Assembly: GCA_947493705.1 (NCBI GenBank)
Contig: CANLSH010000004.1
Span: forward strand, 124,001 to 188,000
Source of the DNA: an uncultured Arachnia sp.
GTDB taxonomy: Bacteria; Actinomycetota; Actinomycetes; Propionibacteriales; Propionibacteriaceae
DNA: 64,000 bases
Reading direction: 5' to 3'
Shown here: in pieces, positions 28,143 through 35,256 of the stretch
How the letters are laid out: the number at the start of each line of letters is the position of its first letter
How positions within the stretch are numbered: position 1 is the first letter of the stretch
Position numbers and translations under genes: made by a program
The notes under the pieces: generated by a model
Told to the model about the DNA's origin: nothing
The model's input: the letters and a program-made list of their open reading frames with translations, nothing else
Databases searched by the model: none

Positions 28143-29708
28143 TCAAACATCTCCCTTCTTCAGCGCATCGGCCAAGTACTCCGCCTGCCGGATTGCGAGT
28201 GCGACGATCGTCAGTGTCGGGTTCGCGGCGGCGCCCGTTGTGAACTGGGAGCCGTCGGAGATGAAGAGGTTGGGCACGTCATGCGCCCGGCCCCACTTGT
28301 CGACCACACCGTCCTCCGGCCGCTCACTCATCCGGCAGGTTCCGAGGTTGTGGGTGGAGGGGTAGGGCGGTGTGCGGTGACTGGAGACGGAGCCCACGGC
28401 GCCGTACAGCTTCTCCGCCGCCTGGTAGGCATGCTCGCGCATGGACACGTCGTTGGTGTGGTCGTCGAAGTGCACGTCGGCCACGGGAAGGCCGTGCTGA
28501 TCCATGACGGTGGGGTTCAGCGTCACAGCATTGGTCTCCTGTGGCATGTCCTCACCCACCAGCCAGCAGCCGGCGGTGTTCTCGTAACCGTCCAACAGTC
28601 TGGTGAAGTCGGGACCCCACGCCCCGGGTTCGACAAAGCTCGCCATGAACGCCGGGCCCAGGGAGATCGTCTGGATGTAGTAGCCGCCCGCAAATCCGCG
28701 CGCCGGATTGTGCACCGATTCATCCGAGACACATCCGGCCATCGTCTCGCCGCGGTACATGCGCACTGGCTTGTCGAACTGCGCGTACACGCTGCCGGTT
28801 GTGTGTCGCATGTAGTTGCGCCCCACCTGGCCGGAGGAGTTCGCGAGCCCGTCGGGAAACATCGACGATGAACTCAGGTGCAGCAGGCGGGGCGTCTCGA
28901 TCGAGTTGCCCGCCACACACACGACCTTGGCGGCCTGGCGGTGCAGGTTGCCCTCGGCGTCGAGGTAAATCACGGCGTCCACCGTGCCGTCGCGTCCGTG
29001 CATGATCTGCGCGACATGGGAGTCGGGCCGCAGATCCAGTAGACCTGTCTCCAGTGCGCGCGGAATCTCACGGACCATCGTGGACCATTTGGAGCGGTTC
29101 TTGTCGCCCTGGAAGTTGAAGCCGTCCTGGATCGAGGCCGGGCGGCCGTCGTAGGGTGCGGCGTTGGTGGCGTAGGGTCCGGTCGCGTAGTGCCGGTAGC
29201 CGAGCTTCTCGGCACCCGCCGCCAGGACCTTGTAATTGTTGTTGGCCGGCAGCGGTGGTCGGCCGCCGCGATGGGTGGATCCCATCGCATCCTCGGCGCG
29301 CTTGTAATACGGCTCCAGATCCTTCAACGAGATCGGCCAGTCCAGCAAGTTGGTGCCGTCGATGCGGCCGTATGTGCTGCGGGCTTTGAACTCGTGCCCC
29401 TTGAAGCGTGGGGTGGCGCCGGACCAGTGCGTGGTGGTGCCGCCCACGGCCTTGACGATCCATGCCGGCAGGTTCGGGAAGTCCAGGGCGATGCGCCAGG
29501 AACCCGACGTGGTCCGGGGATCAGTCCACGCCATCTGGTTGAAGGCCTCCCATTCGAGGTTCATGTAGTCCTCGTTGCGCAGGTAGGGACCCGCCTCGAG
29601 GACCACGCACTCGATGCCCTGCTTCGTCAGCTCGTACGCCAGCGTGCCCCCACCGGCCCCCGAGCCGATGATGACGACGGTCTCAGTGTCATGGTCGATG
29701 GTGCTCAT
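28143..29708 (-). CDS. GMC family FAD-dependent oxidoreductase (sugar/alcohol dehydrogenase)
   Basis: The 521-residue protein has the FAD motif VVIIGSGAGGGTLAYEL at residues 11-27, VGGTTTHWSGATPRFKGHE near 88, and the C-terminal block HNLGTCRMSE…VPNLFISDGSQF…AAANPTLTI with the catalytic His and Asn of the glucose-methanol-choline family. It resembles large subunits of gluconate and sorbose dehydrogenases. The start overlaps the upstream small-subunit gene by ATGA. No signal peptide is visible. The substrate cannot be assigned. Confidence 0.9.
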   Translation of the reverse strand: MSTIDHDTETVVIIGSGAGGGTLAYELTKQGIECVVLEAGPYLRNEDYMNLEWEAFNQMAWTDPRTTSGSWRIALDFPNLPAWIVKAVGGTTTHWSGATPRFKGHEFKARSTYGRIDGTNLLDWPISLKDLEPYYKRAEDAMGSTHRGGRPPLPANNNYKVLAAGAEKLGYRHYATGPYATNAAPYDGRPASIQDGFNFQGDKNRSKWSTMVREIPRALETGLLDLRPDSHVAQIMHGRDGTVDAVIYLDAEGNLHRQAAKVVCVAGNSIETPRLLHLSSSSMFPDGLANSSGQVGRNYMRHTTGSVYAQFDKPVRMYRGETMAGCVSDESVHNPARGFAGGYYIQTISLGPAFMASFVEPGAWGPDFTRLLDGYENTAGCWLVGEDMPQETNAVTLNPTVMDQHGLPVADVHFDDHTNDVSMREHAYQAAEKLYGAVGSVSSHRTPPYPSTHNLGTCRMSERPEDGVVDKWGRAHDVPNLFISDGSQFTTGAAANPTLTIVALAIRQAEYLADALKKGDV

Positions 29709-30292
29709 GCGTTCTTCCTTCCGGTTCCGATGCGGCTTGAGCGAGCGCTGGCCTGGCCTGCCGGGACAGCCGCCCCCTGTGTGCTGTCTGTGGTGGCGAA
29801 GCTCGGGAGGTCAGAGACAACCTGCTCCAACGGCTCCTCCTCGTACTCCTCGACGCGAGGCTCGGGCAGCCAGTTCAGGTCGTCGAAGCCACGCTCGATG
29901 TAGCCACCCTTATCGAAGGAGGGGCCCTCGTATCCGAGCACCTGCCAGACCTCTTCATCCTCGTAGAGGTTCACGACCACGGTCTGGCGTATGAAGCCAA
30001 AGAAGGTGGTGTTCTGGACACGCAGGAGCACCATGTGGGCCTCCTGCGGAGTCAGCTCGTGGAAGCGGTTGCTGGTGAGACCCTGCAAAGAGTCCAGGCC
30101 CTGCGCGAGCTTCACCCTCATCCACGTGCTGTCATTTGCTCGATTCTCCACGGTTGCTGCCGCTCGTTCGTATGCGGAGTCGGGCACACCTCCGTGCGGG
30201 AACACTGCCTTGATGAGCGCGATCAGGGTGCGTGTGCTCTCTTGTGTTCCTTCGACGTCGTTGACTTTCTCGCCACTCTGCGATGAGTTCAT
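29705..30292 (-). CDS. gluconate 2-dehydrogenase subunit 3-like protein
   Basis: The 195-residue protein carries the subunit 3 pattern: TLIALIKAVFPHGGVPDSA near the N-terminus, then FFGFIRQTVVVNLYEDEEV and WQVLGYEGPSFDKGGY. In known three-component dehydrogenases this subunit partners the GMC subunit and is exported by a Tat signal, but no twin arginine is seen here. AAAGGAGATGTC precedes the ATG at 30292. It forms a two-gene operon with the GMC gene. No cytochrome c subunit is present, so the electron acceptor is unknown. Confidence 0.82.
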   Translation of the reverse strand: MNSSQSGEKVNDVEGTQESTRTLIALIKAVFPHGGVPDSAYERAAATVENRANDSTWMRVKLAQGLDSLQGLTSNRFHELTPQEAHMVLLRVQNTTFFGFIRQTVVVNLYEDEEVWQVLGYEGPSFDKGGYIERGFDDLNWLPEPRVEEYEEEPLEQVVSDLPSFATTDSTQGAAVPAGQASARSSRIGTGRKNA

Positions 30293-30310
30293 GACATCTC
30301 CTTTCCGCAG

Positions 30311-30340
30311 CATTGTGAGCCGATGAGACTCATCACAATG
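30311..30340. promoter_or_regulatory. palindromic operator of the GMC operon
   Basis: CATTGTGA (30311-30318) and TCACAATG (30333-30340) are perfectly complementary arms 14 bp apart. The right arm overlaps the -10 box, so binding would block transcription. The CATTGTG half-site recurs at 31235-31241 between the IclR and monooxygenase genes, which points to the IclR protein as the binder. Confidence 0.6.
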
Positions 30341-30365
30341 TAGGCAGGACACGCGGAGGTGGCAA
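30337..30365 (-). promoter_or_regulatory. promoter of the GMC operon
   Basis: On the minus strand TTGCCA (30360-30365) is separated by 17 nt from TACATT (30337-30342), about 45 nt before the ATG at 30292. The -10 box lies within the right arm of the CATTGTGA palindrome. Confidence 0.55.
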
Positions 30366-30418
30366 TGGTGGTTATCGCCGGGTGAGAAGCACCCGATGTC
30401 GAGTTGGACGCATCCGTG

Positions 30419-31204
30419 TCAGGAGTGATGTCCACCCAACCGGTAGGCACGACCAGCACGGGATGCGCAGGCTCGCACCCGTTCCTCGACGTGGCGGGTT
30501 CCACCGGAATAGGCGGCAACGGGCGCGGACACCGCGACGGAGCCGATGAGCGTGCCGTCCTCGGTCTTGATGGCCGCGGCAAGACAGTCGGTTCCCATCT
30601 GGAACTCCTGGTGCTCCCATGCGATGCCACGGTGTGCGATCTCATCCAGTTGGCTGCAAAGTGTTTCAGGATCCGTGATGGTGCGAGGAGTATGGGCTCG
30701 CAGCTCCGCGTCGAAGAGGTACGCGTCTCGTCCTTCGATCGTCAGCGTCCCGAGACCCATCTTGCCGAAGGCCGTGGCGTGGGGGCTTTCGTGGAAGCCG
30801 AAGCCCATGGGGCTCAGCCTCGGGAACTGGGGAGAATCTGCCACGAAGGTGACCACGAAGTCGGTGCCGCGATGGATCGCCAGGTAGGCCGCCATCCCGA
30901 GCTCCCGGTGCAGGGCGGAAACTTCGTCTCGGACCGCGTGCGGAATTGCGAGGTCCTGGTGGAGCCCCACCGCGAGGCGATGCAGCCGGTAACCGAGCGC
31001 GAAGCGCTTCTCCGTCTTCAGGTGCACGAAGTACTCGGCGCGGATCAACTCCTGGGCGATCCGGTACACCGTGGGGAGCGGTATTGCGGTGGCATCGGCG
31101 ATGGTGCGAGCGGTGCTGCTGCCGTGTTCCGCTACGTATTCCAGTACTTCGAAGGCGCGCGCGACGTGACCGGTAGTGACACTTTCTCCCCGCTCACGGC
31201 CCAC
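30419..31204 (-). CDS. IclR family transcriptional regulator
   Basis: The 261-residue protein has an N-terminal winged helix (about residues 10-65: RAFEVLEYVAEHGSSTARTIADATAIPLPTVYRI) and an effector-binding domain (about 80-250) with LHRELGMAAYLAIHRG and GMGF/HATAFGKMGLG elements. The GTG start at 31204 follows GGGGAGGAG. It sits between the GMC operon (same strand) and the monooxygenase gene (opposite strand). Probably controls both in response to the substrate or product of the dehydrogenase. Confidence 0.9.
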   Translation of the reverse strand: MGRERGESVTTGHVARAFEVLEYVAEHGSSTARTIADATAIPLPTVYRIAQELIRAEYFVHLKTEKRFALGYRLHRLAVGLHQDLAIPHAVRDEVSALHRELGMAAYLAIHRGTDFVVTFVADSPQFPRLSPMGFGFHESPHATAFGKMGLGTLTIEGRDAYLFDAELRAHTPRTITDPETLCSQLDEIAHRGIAWEHQEFQMGTDCLAAAIKTEDGTLIGSVAVSAPVAAYSGGTRHVEERVRACASRAGRAYRLGGHHS

Positions 31205-31222
31205 GTGCACTCCTCCCCTTCC

Positions 31223-31261
31223 ATGGTTGACCACCATTGTGCAACAGCGGGGTTTCTTGCA
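31223..31261. promoter_or_regulatory. IclR/monooxygenase intergenic operator candidates
   Basis: Two inverted repeats lie in the 136-bp divergent region: ATGGT-TGACC-ACCAT (31223-31237) and TGCAA-N12-TTGCA (31240-31261). Between them CATTGTG (31235-31241) repeats the half-site of the GMC operator. Confidence 0.45.
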
Positions 31262-31340
31262 TCGCGAGAAGCACACTTCCCGTACTGCAGGGAACCGGGC
31301 AAGCTGGGTCCACATCGTTCTCAGAAGAAGGAGCCTCACC

Positions 31341-31661
31341 ATGATCCTCATCAACGTCAAATTCCCCGTGAAACCAGAGATCGCTGACCAATGGCCCGAG
31401 CTGTCCAGGGAGTTCACCGAGGCGACCCTGGCTGAGCCCGGCAACCTGTGGTTCGAGTGGTCGCGCAGTATCAAGGAGCCCAATACCTACGTACTGATCG
31501 AGGCGTTCACCGATGACGGGGCCGAACCGCACGTGAAATCCGAGCATTTCAGCAAGATGCAGAAGGAGTTCCCTCAATATCTGACCGCGACCCCGCTGAT
31601 CGTCTCCCACCAGGTGGAGGGCGACGGATGGGCACCGATGGGTGAGGTGACCGTCGACTGA
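31341..31661 (+). CDS. antibiotic biosynthesis monooxygenase (ABM) domain protein
   Basis: The 106-residue ferredoxin-like protein begins MILINVKFPVKPEIADQW and contains NLWFEWSRSIKEPNTYVLIE and HVKSEHF, the pattern of YgiN-like putative quinol monooxygenases. AAGAAGGAG precedes the ATG at 31341. It is divergent from the IclR gene. A link to the GMC dehydrogenase, for example through quinones, is suggested only by context. The following 31662-31878 interval holds a small hairpin (TCCGAC/GTCGGA at 31714-31729) and the GC-rich palindrome listed next. Confidence 0.85.
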   Translation: MILINVKFPVKPEIADQWPELSREFTEATLAEPGNLWFEWSRSIKEPNTYVLIEAFTDDGAEPHVKSEHFSKMQKEFPQYLTATPLIVSHQVEGDGWAPMGEVTVD

Positions 31662-31768
31662 GAGACGCGTCGGGCACTCGTTGTGGCATGAACCATCGCT
31701 GCTGTGTATACGCTCCGACAAGCGTCGGACGGAACAAGCACCCTCCAAGAGGACCCTTGGCCCCCCTG

Positions 31769-31788
31769 CCCCCTACGGTGGGGGGTAT
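31769..31788. promoter_or_regulatory. CsoR-like palindrome upstream of sodC
   Basis: CCCCC-TACGGT-GGGGG followed by GTAT resembles the C/G-rich dyads bound by CsoR-family copper sensors. It lies about 90 bp upstream of a secreted Cu/Zn superoxide dismutase gene. No csoR gene is in the window. Confidence 0.4.
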
Positions 31789-31878
31789 CTCATCCAGCAG
31801 TCCCGTCCCACTACGTTCTCGTCGAGATCCGGACAGAGTCAGACGAGAATGAGGCGGGCCTCCCACAGAAGGACAGCC

Positions 31879-32598
31879 ATGAACCACCTCAATGGGTCAA
31901 TTCCCCCGGCCAGCCGAAATCGGAGCGTGTACAGAGCAACGATCGCTGCGATGGCCGTTGGTCTTGCCGTCGGCATCTCAGCCTGCGGTACCGCCGACAC
32001 CATCGAACCGGCCGAAGGAGACAACGTCGAGACTTCGGCGCCGGTGACCACTGAAACCTCCGTGGCTGCGACGGAACCCGAGGAAAGCTCCGACACCGGA
32101 TCAGCCATGGCTATGGCAAATCTTGCAGACGTTGATGGTAATTCCGTGGGCGAGGTGACTTTCACCGAGAAGGATGGTTCCCTGCTGGTGTCTGTTGCAG
32201 TCACAGGATTGGACGCGGGCTTCTACGGCTTCCACGTCCATCAGATCGGCGAGTGCGAGCCCGACAGCGCAGCGCCGGATGATCCCAGCGACACTGGTGC
32301 ATTCAAGTCCTCCGGTGGTCACATCCCAGGGCAGGAGGATGCCGTGCATCCGAACCATGCGGGAGACCTTCCCACGCTGCTGGTGGGCGAGGACGGCGCC
32401 GCAACCATGGACGTCGCCACGGACCGGCTCGACGAGTCACTCCTGATGGATGACGACGGTTCAGCGGTCGTGATCCACTCCAAGCCGGACAACTTCGCCA
32501 ACATTCCGGAGCGGTACTCAGCCGAAGGGCCGGACGAGGACACCACCGGCGCCGGTGACGCGGGAGAACGTCTGGCCTGCGGTGTGGTGGAGGGCTGA
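31879..32598 (+). CDS. sodC: lipoprotein Cu/Zn superoxide dismutase
   Basis: The enzyme disproportionates superoxide outside the membrane. The 239-residue precursor has a lipobox (VGISAC, Cys near residue 35) after a hydrophobic signal, then an acidic Ser/Thr-rich linker to about residue 75. The SOD domain shows the copper ligands in GFHVHQIGEC, zinc ligands in SSGGHIPG and HPNHAGDLP, and AVVIHSKPDN. The cysteine in ERLACGVV can pair with that in GEC. AGAAGGA precedes the ATG at 31879. Confidence 0.94.
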   Translation: MNHLNGSIPPASRNRSVYRATIAAMAVGLAVGISACGTADTIEPAEGDNVETSAPVTTETSVAATEPEESSDTGSAMAMANLADVDGNSVGEVTFTEKDGSLLVSVAVTGLDAGFYGFHVHQIGECEPDSAAPDDPSDTGAFKSSGGHIPGQEDAVHPNHAGDLPTLLVGEDGAATMDVATDRLDESLLMDDDGSAVVIHSKPDNFANIPERYSAEGPDEDTTGAGDAGERLACGVVEG

Positions 32599-32614
32599 CG
32601 CCACCACCGTCCTT

Positions 32615-32782
32615 TCAGGACCGTCGTGACGTGTGCCAGTCCGTGTGGAGCTGCTGCGATTCGTAGGCCACCAATGCACCGCACTCCTGACACACAGGCA
32701 TCGATCCTGCCCGTTCGTTGCGCTTGAACTGTGCTTGGAGCTGGGGACGCTCGAGGCCGAGGTACCGGAGGATCGACTGCAT
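32615..32782 (-). CDS. small zinc-ribbon protein, 55 residues
   Basis: A short frame from ATG at 32782 encodes 55 residues with codon use like the neighbours. The C-terminal half, CQECGALVAYESQQLHTDWH, has a CxxCGALV…HxxWH pattern (two Cys, two His) seen in small zinc-finger proteins of phages and actinobacteria. The N-terminal half is a Leu/Gln-rich helix. An in-frame stop 48 bp upstream limits the frame, and no clear ribosome-binding site is present. The function is unknown. It lies convergent with sodC, 16 bp apart. Confidence 0.6.
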   Translation of the reverse strand: MQSILRYLGLERPQLQAQFKRNERAGSMPVCQECGALVAYESQQLHTDWHTSRRS

Positions 32783-32824
32783 GGGAGCAGGGTAGTCGTC
32801 GAGCGCCAGCCAGTCACGTGATTC

Positions 32825-32995
32825 TTACTGCTCAACAACATTGACGAGTATCTCCAACCCGATGAGGTCATCCGGGTTCCGAGTGATCAGGGGCGGACCC
32901 TTGGCCAACGCAACAGCGGCTGTCGTGACTTCAAGTCAGTCCGTCGCCACGGGATCAGTGACCATCAGTCCCAGTTGTTCAGCCACTGTTTTCAT
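32825..32995 (-). pseudogene. PIN-domain (VapC-like) C-terminal remnant with in-frame stop
   Basis: From ATG at 32995, overlapping the DUF429 stop as ATGA, 19 codons run to an in-frame TGA at 32938-32936. The same frame then continues as TTAAVALAKGPPLITRNPDD…VEQ to a TAA at 32825. The second part resembles the last strand-helix unit of PIN toxins (…LPLVTRNxxDF). The first part is not recognisable. The first two thirds of a PIN domain are absent, so it is a fragment. Confidence 0.5.
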
Positions 32996-33897
32996 CGTGG
33001 TGTCGTGGCGTGCTCTCCGCGCATCTCATCAAGCAGCGCCTCGACCTCAGTGTCGGTGTACACCCGCCCAGTTGGGGAGCTCGGCCACGGCGCTGGCCTC
33101 GAAGCGGGGGGCACGTAGCGTCCCTCACGTTCGAGGCGGGCCAACACTTGACGCGGGCCCTCCCCGTGCGACGGAAGCCAGATCCATCCCTCTCTGCGGG
33201 CGATCGTCCGCAGATCAGGTGGGGGTCCAACGCAGCCGAGAGCCACCTCTCGGGCCGTCAGCGCAGCGAGCACTGCGTCAAGCGCATTGTCGTCGGCAGC
33301 GCACGCTTCCTGATGCCCATTCCAGTCCAACCAGGGCAGACGCTCCACCAGTGCGGCGACGAGCTCCGAGCGCAGCCGGAGGTTCTTTGTTCCCTTGTAG
33401 CCGCGATACGGGAGCGACCAGCATTTCAGCGTGGCTGCCGGGTACACCTCGCACACCCTCCCCGAGCCGTCACGGGCAACATCGATCCCCATCTCGCGCA
33501 GGCCTGCCTCGATCCCTGCCCAGCGGAAGGCCGGATGAGCAATCCGGTCAGTGGAAACACTCAACGGCGTCAGCCCGGTGCGTCGGTGCACCGCGAGATC
33601 CGTCGTGCGCATCGCAAGACGCCGGCGCCACTAACCCCCGGTGGAAGCAGGAGCGGGTTGACTCCCTTCCTCGTGAGCTCTCATCAACTCGATGAACGGC
33701 TCCGGCCAGCCAAAGGGAACATCAACTCCGGCCCGTTCGGCATCACGTACAGCCTCGATGACTTCGTCGTCGTCAGCACCGACTCGAGCTTCCTCCACGA
33801 CCAGCCGCTCGCCGTCGTGCAAGAGGGCGATCCCGGTGCGTTTGGGATCGGCGGCCAGATCAATACCGACGAACCGTCCGGTACTCGCTTCAGCCAC
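32992..33897 (-). pseudogene. DUF429 family protein, interrupted by one in-frame TAG
   Basis: One continuous frame of 302 codons runs from GTG at 33897. It encodes RFVGIDLAADPKRTGIALL and VDVPFGWPEPFIELMRAHEE, meets a TAG at 33633-33631, and continues without frame change as WRRRLAMRTTDLAVHRRTG, TPLSVSTDRIAHPAFRWAG and CEVYPAATLKCW. These are consecutive DUF429 landmarks, so a single base change (for example from TTG or TGG) broke the gene or it is read through. DUF429 proteins are nuclease-fold proteins of unknown role. Confidence 0.85.
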
Positions 33898-34037
33898 ACT
33901 GAGCTCCCGTCAAAAACCCGCCACTTCCAGACATCGACCTTACCGACGATTCTCATGGCGTGAACGCACAGGTCACCCACGAGTGCGACGCACATCCCTG
34001 CATCGGTATCGAGCGGACGTTGCGGCAGACTGGTGGC

Positions 34038-34478
34038 GTGGATGACCTGTACGTACCGCCGGGCCCCGGCGCACCCCATGGCCTCATCGTTCCAAACGAC
34101 GAGTTGGTCGAGCAGTTCTCCCGCGCCTCCGGTCCCGGCGGCCAGGGCGTCAACACCACGGACTCGCGAGTGCAACTCAGCATCGATCTGGGCACGACCA
34201 CGGCATTGACCGAGGACCAGCGCGAACGCGTTCTTCGCCGCCTCACGGACCGCGTCTCGGGGACGGTGCTCACCATCAGCGCCTCCGAACACCGCTCCCA
34301 ACGACAGAACCGCAACGCCGCACGCCAGCGTCTCGCCACGCTCCTGAGAGACGCAGTGGTCCCGCCTGTGATTCGACGACCAACCCGTCCCACGCGGGGT
34401 TCGATGCGTCGACGACTTGAAGGGAAACGCAGACGCTCCGAGATCAAGCGCCACCGTAAGCCTCCGAAGCCTGACTGA
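34038..34478 (+). CDS. arfB: alternative ribosome-rescue factor ArfB
   Basis: ArfB hydrolyses peptidyl-tRNA on stalled ribosomes. The 146-residue protein has the release-factor GGQ motif in FSRASGPGGQGVNTTDSRVQL and a highly basic C-terminal tail (…RRRLEGKRRRSEIKRHRK) that enters the mRNA channel. The GTG start at 34038 gives the family length; CAGACT 6 nt upstream is a possible -10. It is convergent with vapC and divergent from the DUF429 pseudogene. Confidence 0.94.
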   Translation: MDDLYVPPGPGAPHGLIVPNDELVEQFSRASGPGGQGVNTTDSRVQLSIDLGTTTALTEDQRERVLRRLTDRVSGTVLTISASEHRSQRQNRNAARQRLATLLRDAVVPPVIRRPTRPTRGSMRRRLEGKRRRSEIKRHRKPPKPD

Positions 34479-34549
34479 CCCGCCCATGGTAGCTTTCCCT
34501 CCATCCAGCCGCGGGCCACATCGCGCAGCCACGAGCATCGTCCTGAGCG

Positions 34550-34972
34550 TCACGTAGCGTCCCACGGGTTGACCACCTCAACTGACGTGCGTGCAAAGTC
34601 CTTCACGTTTCGTGTCGCACAGACGGCATTGTGCGCCAAACAGATCGCTGCGATCTGCGCATCAGCGGTACTGATCGGCAACCCTGCCACCTCGCGTTCG
34701 AAGATAACATCCGCGAACCGCTCAGCAGCACCAGCATCGAAGGCAAGCACTGAGCGGCCGTCTCGGTAGGGCTCCATCGCGATGTCGATGCGCGAAGACA
34801 GCTCCGATTTACGTCGGCCATCCGGGAGGCGACGCACTCCCGCCAGCAATTCTGCAAGCGTTACGGCGGTGATCGCAACCTCTCCGGAAAGCGATTCAAG
34901 CCAGGCAACAACCCCCGCGTCCGGCCGGGATCGAAAGATCTCCGAAATGACATTGGTGTCCAGGACGATCAC
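34550..34972 (-). CDS. vapC: type II toxin VapC (PIN-domain RNase)
   Basis: The 140-residue PIN protein begins MIVLDTNVISEI with the first catalytic Asp, has the Glu in VTLAELLAGV near residue 42 and the acidic cluster ISTADAQIAAI near 100-110, and ends TRNVKDFARTSVEVVNPWD. It closely follows the FitB/VapC subgroup. It overlaps its antitoxin gene by ATGA. All catalytic acids are present, so it should be active. Confidence 0.94.
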   Translation of the reverse strand: MIVLDTNVISEIFRSRPDAGVVAWLESLSGEVAITAVTLAELLAGVRRLPDGRRKSELSSRIDIAMEPYRDGRSVLAFDAGAAERFADVIFEREVAGLPISTADAQIAAICLAHNAVCATRNVKDFARTSVEVVNPWDAT

Positions 34973-35202
34973 TCGAAGTCCACCGTTCGCGCAACATCGC
35001 TTCGCCCCGCGATCGGCAGGTCGTCGATTCCCCCAAGATCCTGCGCCACCTGCATGAGCACCAACCCGATGTGAGGCCTGCGCGCGGCCCGGGTGAGAAT
35101 TTCACGGACCTCGGCCTCCATGGAACGTCCGTGCTCTTTTGCCTGCTCAGCGATGTGCGCTTTGACGGACTCGTCCAGCCCCCGAACGATGATGGATGCC
35201 AT
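34969..35202 (-). CDS. vapB: FitA/VapB-type antitoxin
   Basis: The 77-residue antitoxin begins MASIIVRGLDESVKAHIAEQA, a ribbon-helix-helix of the FitA type (…HGRSMEAEVREIL), and its C-terminus should wrap the VapC toxin. AAGGAGG lies 8 nt before the ATG at 35202, favouring it over the GTG at 35211. A strong palindrome just upstream fits autorepression. Confidence 0.92.
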   Translation of the reverse strand: MASIIVRGLDESVKAHIAEQAKEHGRSMEAEVREILTRAARRPHIGLVLMQVAQDLGGIDDLPIAGRSDVARTVDFE

Positions 35203-35219
35203 CTGCACCACCTCCTTGC

Positions 35220-35241
35220 GTGATATCTATAAGGATATCAC
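35220..35241. promoter_or_regulatory. vapBC operator palindrome
   Basis: GTGATATC-N6-GATATCAC is a perfect 8-bp inverted repeat directly upstream of the antitoxin ribosome-binding site. It is very AT-rich for this genome, as expected for a FitA-type autoregulatory site over the promoter. Confidence 0.8.
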
Positions 35242-35256
35242 TACCGTCCAGCCTGC

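Noticed and set aside
33684..34565. A minus-strand open frame of 293 codons across arfB
   Set aside because: It is antisense to the clear GGQ-containing arfB frame and shows no family pattern.
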